A stretch of DNA of 6,026 nucleotides from Candidatus Bipolaricaulota bacterium (GTDB lineage: Bacteria > Bipolaricaulota > Bipolaricaulia > Bipolaricaulales > Bipolaricaulaceae). A program made the translations under genes and the position numbers. Where the stretch lies: assembly GCA_015661965.1 (NCBI GenBank), contig DQVA01000063.1, positions 1 through 6,026 on the forward strand. Direction: 5' to 3'. Under the pieces are notes generated by a model, which was not told where the DNA came from, did no database searches, and saw only the letters and a program-made list of their open reading frames with translations. Positions 1 through 6,026 of the stretch are shown here, in pieces (within the stretch, counting starts at the first letter, position 1; every line of letters starts with the position of its first letter).

Positions 1-1710
<1,710 letters not shown>

Positions 1711-1716
1711 CCAGCC

Positions 1717-1742
1717 GGGGGGAGGGCTTCGGCCCTCCCCCC
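1717..1742 (+). terminator. Strong GC hairpin with cUUCGg tetraloop between ppdK and the permease genes
   Basis: A perfect 11-bp stem (GGGGGGAGGGC at 1717-1727 pairing with 1732-1742) is closed by a TTCG loop (1728-1731) with a C-G closing pair, the especially stable cUUCGg class. It begins six bases after the ppdK stop and ends seven bases before the permease ATG. No T-run follows (the next bases are CTGCCCG), so it is not a standard intrinsic terminator. It could be a U-less terminator, an mRNA-stabilising or processing hairpin at the ppdK 3' end, or a block on permease translation. The structure is certain from the sequence; the role is inferred. Confidence 0.6.
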
Positions 1743-1749
1743 CTGCCCG

Positions 1750-2691
1750 ATGGGGAGCTACCTCCTCCGCAAGCTGGTCACGCTCCCCCTCACCGCCCTT
1801 CTGCTCGCTTTCTCCATCTTCGTTTTGCTGTCGCTTCTCCCCGGGGATTCTGCCCGGCTGGTGGTGGGGCCGGAGGCGACCCCCGAGGCCTATCAAGCGG
1901 TACGAGAAAAGCTAGGGCTTGACCAACCCTGGCCGGTGCGGTTCGGCCGCTGGTTGTTGGGCGTGGTCCATGGGGATCTGGGGGAGTCCCTGTCCCGGGG
2001 GAAGCCGGCGGCGGAGCTAATCGGGGCCGCCCTGCGGGTGACGCTGCCGTTGGGGCTAATGGCGGCCCTGCTCGCCATGCTTTTGGCTCTGCCGCTGGGG
2101 GTCCTGGCGGCCACCCGGCCCGGGGGCCTGTTGGACCTCTTGACGGTGGGGGTCGCTCAACTCGGGATGGCCATCCCTGAGTTCTGGCTGGGGATTTTGC
2201 TGGTGGGCTATTTGGCGGTGAGGCTGTCGCTCTTCCCGGCCGGGGGGTTCCCGGGCTGGGGGGAGCCCGGGACCGCCCTGCTGCACCTTGCGCTCCCCGC
2301 CCTGGCGTTGGCGTTGCCCCGGGCGGCCTACCTGGCCCGCATGACCAGGGCGGCGTTGGCGGAGACGCTGCGCGCGCCGTTCGTCCGGGCCGCCCGGGGC
2401 AAGGGCTTGGCCGAAGGCCGGGTGGTCCTCCACCATGCCTTGCGGAATGCACTCATCCCCATCGTCACCATCGCCGGGCTCAGCCTGGGGCAGCTTTTGG
2501 CCGGGGCGTTGGTGGTGGAGAACCTGTTCTACCTGCCGGGCCTGGGGCAACTCGCCTTGACCGCGGTTAAAGCCCGGGACCTCCCCCTCCTCTCCGGGGT
2601 CGGGCTAGTGGTGGCGGGGTTGGTGCTCCTCCTCAATCTGGGGGTGGACCTCGCTTACGGGGCGTTGGACCCCAGGATCAGATATCGATGA
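1750..2691 (+). CDS. dppB: Peptide/solute ABC transporter permease, DppB/OppB family
   Basis: Inner-membrane channel subunit of a dipeptide/oligopeptide/nickel-type ABC importer; 313 residues, a normal family length. Hydrophobic helix 1 is at about residues 9-31 and is followed by LPGDSA and an extracytoplasmic segment (about 32-90, including GDLGES at 75-80). Further helices lie at about 96-120, 130-157, 175-195, 233-256 and 280-303. The cytoplasmic EAA loop that docks on the ATPase is at about 201-236 (AETLRAPFVRAARGKGL, then HHALRNALIP), followed by the family signature VENLFYLPGLG (256-266). ATG 1750 is the only plausible start, because the frame upstream contains only 13 codons back to the ppdK TAG. 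No Shine-Dalgarno sequence is seen at a usable distance; the upstream bases are C-rich and belong to a strong hairpin. The gene overlaps the next permease by four bases, so co-translation is likely. The substrate cannot be read from the sequence. Confidence 0.93.
   Translation: MGSYLLRKLVTLPLTALLLAFSIFVLLSLLPGDSARLVVGPEATPEAYQAVREKLGLDQPWPVRFGRWLLGVVHGDLGESLSRGKPAAELIGAALRVTLPLGLMAALLAMLLALPLGVLAATRPGGLLDLLTVGVAQLGMAIPEFWLGILLVGYLAVRLSLFPAGGFPGWGEPGTALLHLALPALALALPRAAYLARMTRAALAETLRAPFVRAARGKGLAEGRVVLHHALRNALIPIVTIAGLSLGQLLAGALVVENLFYLPGLGQLALTAVKARDLPLLSGVGLVVAGLVLLLNLGVDLAYGALDPRIRYR
2249..2272. repeat. Inverted repeat within the first permease gene
   Basis: Perfect 9-bp arms TCCCGGGCT (2249-2257) and AGCCCGGGA (2264-2272) surround a loop of six G. 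In the protein this is the extracytoplasmic GFPGWGEPG segment (about residues 166-174). As RNA it would make a very stable hairpin inside the coding region. It may simply reflect Gly/Pro codons in GC-rich DNA. Confidence 0.5.
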
Positions 2692-3503
2692 GGCGGTTGG
2701 GGTTAAAGCTGGGGTTGGGATGTGTTTCCCTCTCGTTGGGGTTGGTGCTGGTGGGGTTCCTGTGGCTGCCGGCGGACCCACTGGAGATGACGGCTGCTCG
2801 GTTCGCCCCCCCCTCTTTCGCGCATCCCATGGGCACGGACTGGTTCGGGCGGGATGTGCTGGCCCGGCTGTTGGTGGGGGGGAGAATCAGCCTGGGAGCG
2901 GCCCTGGCTGCGGTGTCGTTGGGGGCGGTAGCGGGGACGCTCTTGGGGGGGCTAGCGGGCTACTACGGTGGGCTCTTGGACGAACTCATCATGCGGAGCG
3001 CTGACTTTCTGCTCGTGTTCCCCCCGCTCCTTTTGGCGCTGTTCCTCGCCGTGTTGGTAGGCCCTGGCCCCTGGGGGATCGTCATCGCCATCGGGATCTT
3101 CAACGTGCCCTACTTCGGCCGCCTCACCCGGGGGGGGCTGCTTTCCCTGCGGGAGCGGGAGTTCGTGTTGGCGGCCCGGGCGGTGGGCGCCGGGGACCTG
3201 CGCGTTCTCGTCAGGCACATCCTGCCGCACCTCCTCTCGCCGCTTTTGGTGCAGTTCACGGTGAGCCTGGGGATGGCGTTGCTTGCGGAGGCGGCGTTCA
3301 GCTACCTGGGCCTGGGCACTCCGCCCCCGGCTCCCACCTGGGGGAGGATGCTGCGGGAAGCCCAGAGCTACTTCCGACACTCCCCCTGGCCGGCCGTGTT
3401 CCCGGGCCTGTTCCTCTCCCTCACCGTGCTGGGCTTGAACCTGGTGGGGGACGGCCTCAGGGACCTTCTGGATCCCAGCCTGCGGGGGTTCAGTCCGCGC
3501 TGA
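2688..3503 (+). CDS. dppC: Peptide/solute ABC transporter permease, DppC/OppC family
   Basis: Second inner-membrane channel subunit, partner of the DppB-type permease just upstream; 271 residues, at the short end for the family because little precedes the first helix. Helix 1 is at about residues 9-27. It is followed by the DppC-specific HPMGTDWFGRDVLARLL (46-62), which separates it from DppB proteins. Other helices lie at about 66-92, 105-125, 127-145, 185-206 and 236-256. The EAA loop is at about 150-183 (LREREFVLAARAVGAG, then RHILPHLL), followed by EAAFSYLGLG (201-210) and TWGRML. The ATG overlaps the upstream TGA (ATGA, 2688-2691), indicating translational coupling; a weak AGGA sits ten bases before the start (2674-2677). 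The 3' end overlaps the opposing binding-protein gene by 14 bases, and no ATPase gene follows. Runs of G7 (2876-2882), C8 (2806-2813) and G8 (3130-3137) lie in the frame without breaking it. Confidence 0.93.
   Translation: MRRLGLKLGLGCVSLSLGLVLVGFLWLPADPLEMTAARFAPPSFAHPMGTDWFGRDVLARLLVGGRISLGAALAAVSLGAVAGTLLGGLAGYYGGLLDELIMRSADFLLVFPPLLLALFLAVLVGPGPWGIVIAIGIFNVPYFGRLTRGGLLSLREREFVLAARAVGAGDLRVLVRHILPHLLSPLLVQFTVSLGMALLAEAAFSYLGLGTPPPAPTWGRMLREAQSYFRHSPWPAVFPGLFLSLTVLGLNLVGDGLRDLLDPSLRGFSPR
3490..3503. other. Tail-to-tail coding overlap of permease and binding-protein genes
   Basis: The last 14 bases of the + strand permease gene (ending TGA, 3501-3503) are also the last 14 bases of the - strand binding-protein gene (TGA at 3492-3490). 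Each stop codon therefore lies within the other gene, and no intergenic terminator can separate the two transcripts. Only a weak four-bp inverted repeat (TCAG/CTGA) is visible here. Confidence 0.9.
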
Positions 3504-4974
3504 CCCGGCTCAGGTCCAACAGATAAAGCGGGTACACGGAAAGCCCCTCGATCCCCTCCCGGGCCGCCAAGATCCGGTGTGGATCCTGGATGAACACGTT
3601 CACCGCCTCCCGGGCGATCAGGTATTGGCACACGGTGTAGATGGCCCTCCTGGCCCCTTCATCCGCCAGCGCCGCCCCCAGGGAAAGCAGCCGGTCCAGC
3701 TCTTGGCTTTGCCAGCCGCGGCGGAAGTAGTAATCCGGCCGTTCCGGGCCGTAGCCGGTCAGCATTGGTGCCGGGTCCAGCTTCCAGGGGTGGCCGACCA
3801 CGGTGAGCTCGTAGTCGGCTTGCGCATACACCCGCTCCAGCCAGGTGGGCCAGTCCACGAGGCGGATCCGCGCTTGAATCCCCACCCGGGCGAGCTGAGC
3901 GGCGATCACCTCCCCGGTGCGCACGTGAAACGGGTAGTTCTCCGGCAGGATGAGGGTGGTCGAAAAGCCGTCCGGGTAGCCGGCATCCGCGAGGAGCTCG
4001 CGGGCCCGGTCCGGATCGTGGGGATAAAGCCAGGTCATGTCGGCGTAGTAAGGGGTGCCAGGCGGGATGTGGCTTCCGATCGGGGTGCCGAACCCAAACG
4101 AGACGAACTCGATGATCTCATCTCTGTCGACGGCGTAAGACACCGCTTGCCTGACCCGCAGGTCGGAAAAGGGCGCCCGGGCCGTGTTCACCGCGAGGAT
4201 CTGAACCAGGTTCATGGGGCCAGAGATCAGTTGCACCCCGGGGGTTCCCGCTAACGTGGCGGCGAGCTCCGGGGCCAGGTCCACCACCAGGTCTACGTCC
4301 CCGGCTTGGAGGGCGGCAAGCTGTGCCGCGGGGTCGGGGATGAACCGGAACTCCACCCGCTCCAGCTGCGGGACCCCGGCTAGGTAATAGTCGGGGTTTC
4401 TCGCGAGCACCAGTCGCTGTCCGGGTTGCCAGTCGGCGAGCCGGAACGGCCCGGTGCCGATCGGCCGGAGGGCGAGGTCGCCCCTGGCGGGGGTGACCAC
4501 CGCGTCCCCCAGGGCCAGGGTGGGGAGGAACGCCGGATCCGGCTCTGCAAGGAGGAAACGCACGGTGAGCCGCTCCGGCGTCTCGATGGCGACGATGTCC
4601 TGGAAGTACTCGGGGTGGGGGACCCCGGTAGCGGGGTCCATGAGCCGCAGGAAGCTTTCCCGCACCGCCTCTGCGTCGCAGGGGGCGCCGTTGTGGAACA
4701 GGACCCCCTCCCGCAGGTGGAAGGTGTAGACGCGGCCGTCCTCTGATACCTCCCAGGCGGCGGCCAGCTGGCCGTGGAGCTCCCCGCCGGGGGTCACCTG
4801 GACCAGGTTCTCGTATAGGTTGTGGTGGAGGAGGAGGTCGATGGCCGCGGCGGCGTTGGTGGTGGGATCCAGGGATGGGGGTTCGGTGGACACGGCCACT
4901 ATCAGCTGCGAAGCGGGGGCCGAAACCAAATACAGGAGGAAAGCCAGCGTGCAACTCACAAGGGCTTTGGACAC
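3490..4974 (-). CDS. ABC transporter solute-binding protein, family 5 (DppA/OppA-like)
   Basis: Extracytoplasmic binding protein that delivers peptides or related solutes to a DppBC-type permease; 494 residues before processing, typical length. The N-terminus is a signal peptide: Lys3, a hydrophobic core to about residue 18, and a likely signal peptidase I site after SAPA (residue 21). The mature protein starts near the family's usual VAVSTEPPSLDP (26-37). The family 5 signature is at about 71-108: AAAWEVSEDG, then YTFHLREGVLFHNG. GTGPFRL (173-179), RNPDYY (192-197) and the C-terminal lobe with RVYAQADYEL and HPWKLDPAPML are also typical. The start is GTG at 4974: an in-frame TGA lies just upstream (4981-4983) and GGAGGTG is seven bases away. 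The gene is convergent with the DppC-type permease (14-base overlap) and downstream of coaX. It probably serves the adjacent permeases, but the opposed orientation leaves this unproved. Ligand unknown. Confidence 0.93.
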   Translation of the reverse strand: MSKALVSCTLAFLLYLVSAPASQLIVAVSTEPPSLDPTTNAAAAIDLLLHHNLYENLVQVTPGGELHGQLAAAWEVSEDGRVYTFHLREGVLFHNGAPCDAEAVRESFLRLMDPATGVPHPEYFQDIVAIETPERLTVRFLLAEPDPAFLPTLALGDAVVTPARGDLALRPIGTGPFRLADWQPGQRLVLARNPDYYLAGVPQLERVEFRFIPDPAAQLAALQAGDVDLVVDLAPELAATLAGTPGVQLISGPMNLVQILAVNTARAPFSDLRVRQAVSYAVDRDEIIEFVSFGFGTPIGSHIPPGTPYYADMTWLYPHDPDRARELLADAGYPDGFSTTLILPENYPFHVRTGEVIAAQLARVGIQARIRLVDWPTWLERVYAQADYELTVVGHPWKLDPAPMLTGYGPERPDYYFRRGWQSQELDRLLSLGAALADEGARRAIYTVCQYLIAREAVNVFIQDPHRILAAREGIEGLSVYPLYLLDLSRVSAD

Positions 4975-5013
4975 GGAGTGTCACCTCCAATCGGTTTTGG
5001 AGTGTCACCTCCA
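4975..5013 (-). repeat. Tandem 15-bp direct repeat containing the Shine-Dalgarno sequence
   Basis: GGAGTGTCACCTCCA on the + strand occurs at 4975-4989 and again, identically, at 4999-5013, with a 24-base period. On the - strand each copy reads TGGAGGTGACACTCC and is partly self-complementary (GGAG with CTCC around a six-base loop; five bp in the upstream copy). The copy nearer the gene supplies the ribosome binding site of the solute-binding protein; the upstream copy is not followed by a start that makes a known protein. It could be a duplicated operator, a translational control element or a recent small duplication. Confidence 0.75.
4982..4988 (-). promoter_or_regulatory. Ribosome binding site of the solute-binding protein gene
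   Basis: Reading the - strand, GGAGGTG lies seven bases before the GTG start and is an almost full anti-16S match. This settles the non-ATG start. The spacer contains ACTCC, so GGAG can pair with CTCC immediately before the start codon and could partly hide the site. Confidence 0.85.
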
Positions 5014-5162
5014 GCCCCAACGTTAACCCAGGCTTAGCCTATGGGCAAGCTGAACGCGCTACAGGGCCGAACTCTCTTTGAGTCCTAGATTACAGCGAAC
5101 TTCCGCCACCTCGTCTTTAGGCCGTGGTGAGAAAATCCGTGTGCTCCGGCGGTGATAATTTC
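5014..5162. other. Intergenic region between coaX and the binding-protein gene
   Basis: With the repeat next to it this makes a 188-base gap. It is less GC-rich than its surroundings and holds no convincing ORF or tRNA, and no T-run hairpin to end coaX. It should contain the promoter and leader of the binding-protein gene. A weak - strand candidate is TTGCCC (5043-5048), a 17-base spacer and TAACGT (5020-5025), which poorly matches the -10 consensus. The same bases can form two mutually exclusive hairpins (5027-5045 and 5032-5050). None of these is strong evidence. Confidence 0.35.
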
Positions 5163-5924
5163 CTAGGGGTTGCGGGCGGCGATCAGGCGCAAGCCCTCCA
5201 GGGTGAGCCAGGGATCCACCGCTTGGATCTCAGAAACGAGCGGTGCTATCAACGCAGCGTGCCCCCCGGTGGCGATCACCTGTGCCTCCCCGCCCAGCTC
5301 GGCCCCAAGCCGCCGGATCAGCTCCCGCACCAGGCCCACGTAGCCGAACACAAGCCCCGATTGCATGGCCTCCAGGGTGTTCTTCCCCAGGGCAGCCTTG
5401 GGGACCACTAACGGCACCTGGGGGAGCTGGGCGGCGTGTTCCGCTAGAGCCCGGGCCGCCGTCCCCACGCCGGGGGCGATGGCCACCCCCACCAACGCCC
5501 CGGGGGCAGCCACACAGGTGAAGGTAGTGGCGGTGCCGAAATCCACCACGATGCAGTTTCCCTTGAACCGTGCGTAGGCGGCCACTGCATCTGCCACCAG
5601 GTCCGCCCCCAGCTCGGAGGGGTGGTCGACCCGGATGTCGAGTCCTGTTTTCACCCCAGGCCCCACCACCAGGGCCCGTCCCGCCAGCTTCCGGCATAGC
5701 TCGCGGAACACCGGGGTCAGGGAGGGCACCACGCTGGCCACCACTGCCTGGTGGAACGATTCCCGAGCCAGCCCGGCTTCGGCCAGGAGCCCCCGCAGGA
5801 GGAGCCCGTACTCCTCGCCGGTCTTTCCGGGCACGGTACGGACCCGCCACCGGGCCTGCCAGGCCTCCCCGGAGTGGGCCCCCAGGGCAATATGGGTGTT
5901 GCCAATATCCACTGCCAGGAGCAT
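5163..5924 (-). CDS. coaX: Type III pantothenate kinase
   Basis: Cytoplasmic enzyme phosphorylating pantothenate to 4'-phosphopantothenate, the first step of CoA synthesis. It belongs to the ASKHA fold (acetate kinase/Hsp70-like) rather than the CoaA fold. It has 253 residues, the normal length. Motifs in order: phosphate-binding DIGNT (6-10), PSELGAD with the expected catalytic Asp at 108, VVDFGTATTF (127-135) for nucleotide phosphate, APGVGTAARAL (150-160), GKNTLEAMQSG (180-190), ATGGHA (218-223) and the C-terminal DPWLTLEGL (237-245). One detail differs from many relatives: the residue after GAD is Leu109, where Arg is common. The ATG at 5924 is the first possible start after an in-frame TGA (5964-5966); a GGAGGT (5937-5942) lies 12 bases upstream, somewhat farther than usual. 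It probably has its own promoter in the AT-rich stretch upstream. No partner gene such as birA is visible. Confidence 0.96.
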   Translation of the reverse strand: MLLAVDIGNTHIALGAHSGEAWQARWRVRTVPGKTGEEYGLLLRGLLAEAGLARESFHQAVVASVVPSLTPVFRELCRKLAGRALVVGPGVKTGLDIRVDHPSELGADLVADAVAAYARFKGNCIVVDFGTATTFTCVAAPGALVGVAIAPGVGTAARALAEHAAQLPQVPLVVPKAALGKNTLEAMQSGLVFGYVGLVRELIRRLGAELGGEAQVIATGGHAALIAPLVSEIQAVDPWLTLEGLRLIAARNP

Positions 5925-6026
5925 CCCAGGGATGGTACCTCCACCCGGGCCGCGGGCAACCCTTCAACTTCTATATACTTTTTCGAATAGTATATTCACC
6001 TGTTCAAGGCTATTTGCGGTTTTCAC
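5925..6026. other. Region upstream of coaX to the window edge
   Basis: GC-rich for about 35 bases next to coaX and then AT-rich to the end. It holds the coaX leader with its GGAGGT and the inverted repeat. No gene can be supported; the next gene must begin or end beyond the window. Confidence 0.5.
5973..5995. promoter_or_regulatory. AT-rich inverted repeat upstream of coaX, likely promoter/operator
   Basis: Arms ATATACT (5973-5979) and AGTATAT (5989-5995) form a perfect 7-bp inverted repeat with a nine-base spacer containing TTCGAA. Each arm contains TATACT, a five-of-six match to the -10 consensus, one on each strand. The - strand copy (5989-5994) could serve coaX with a leader of roughly 58 bases; the + strand copy could serve a gene beyond the window. 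No good -35 hexamer sits 16-18 bases from either. The sharp drop in GC supports a promoter region; operator function is inferred from symmetry. Confidence 0.4.

Noticed and set aside
1790..2452. Long - strand open frame opposite the first permease gene (also shorter ones at 1893-2114 and 2056-2550)
   Set aside because: Composition is Pro/Arg/Gly-rich and low in complexity, as expected for the antisense of GC-rich coding DNA; no family motif and the opposite strand is a clear permease.
3571..3585. GATCC/GGATC inverted repeat as a terminator for the convergent genes
   Set aside because: Only five bp, inside coding sequence and with no T-run.
3577..4254. 225-codon + strand open frame opposite the binding-protein gene
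   Set aside because: No recognisable domain, no good ribosome site, and it lies fully antisense to a well-supported gene.
4951..4974. LVSC near the binding-protein N-terminus as a lipoprotein signal (Cys8)
   Set aside because: The Cys is at residue 8, before the hydrophobic core, so there is no h-region ahead of it; a signal peptidase I site after SAPA fits better.
4118..5020. 300-codon - strand open frame overlapping the binding-protein gene and starting in the 15-bp repeats
   Set aside because: It is a second frame of the binding-protein gene, with Pro/Arg/Gly-rich shadow translation. The repeated LEVTL peptide at its start only reflects the DNA repeat.
5014..5162. Possible tRNA or degenerate tRNA in the intergenic region (an ACGCGCTA-like segment)
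   Set aside because: No T-loop GTTC sequence in the right order, and no acceptor-stem pairing found on either strand.
5100..5162. Intrinsic terminator after coaX
   Set aside because: Only weak four- to five-bp pairings and no following T-run on the - strand.
5230..5967. 245-codon - strand open frame overlapping coaX in another frame
   Set aside because: Gly/Pro/Arg-rich shadow of coaX; the coaX frame carries every expected motif.
6002..6007. TTGAAC on the - strand as a -35 element for coaX
   Set aside because: Spacing to both candidate -10 sequences is wrong (7 and 24 bases).

Overview
The window is GC-rich bacterial DNA carrying five protein-coding genes and very little spare sequence. 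Codons are strongly G/C-ending, and only the two intergenic stretches on the right are clearly less GC-rich. Pyruvate phosphate dikinase, a peptide-type ABC uptake system and a type III pantothenate kinase suggest a bacterium that gains from PPi-linked glycolysis and takes up oligopeptides or similar solutes; an anaerobic or thermophilic deep-branching lineage would fit. The phylum cannot be fixed from this sequence. The solute-binding protein has a signal peptide without a usable lipobox, which slightly favours a cell with a periplasm.

Left part, + strand: positions 1-1710 hold the C-terminal two thirds of ppdK, whose start lies before the window. After a 39-base gap filled by a strong hairpin come two inner-membrane permease genes of the DppB/DppC type (1750-2691 and 2688-3503), which overlap by four bases (ATGA). 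Right part, - strand: a family 5 solute-binding protein gene (3490-4974) runs tail-to-tail into the second permease gene, and the two coding ends overlap by 14 bases. Upstream of it on the same strand, after a 188-base gap, lies coaX (5163-5924). The last 102 bases are an AT-rich region with an inverted repeat, probably the coaX promoter area.

The two permeases and the binding protein could form one oligopeptide/dipeptide-type importer: the binding protein captures solute outside the membrane and the permease pair forms the channel. The energising ATPases (DppD/DppF type) are not in the window, and there is no room for them between the permeases and the binding protein. The opposed orientation of binding protein and permeases is unusual for this family. 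ppdK (pyruvate/PEP interconversion) and coaX (first step of CoA synthesis) are housekeeping metabolic genes with no evident link to transport.

I see no mobile element, CRISPR array, RNA gene or novel multi-gene system. The signals most worth checking are small: a duplicated 15-bp element that carries the ribosome binding site of the binding-protein gene inside a self-complementary sequence, a cUUCGg hairpin directly before the first permease start, the convergent coding overlap, and the inverted repeat upstream of coaX.
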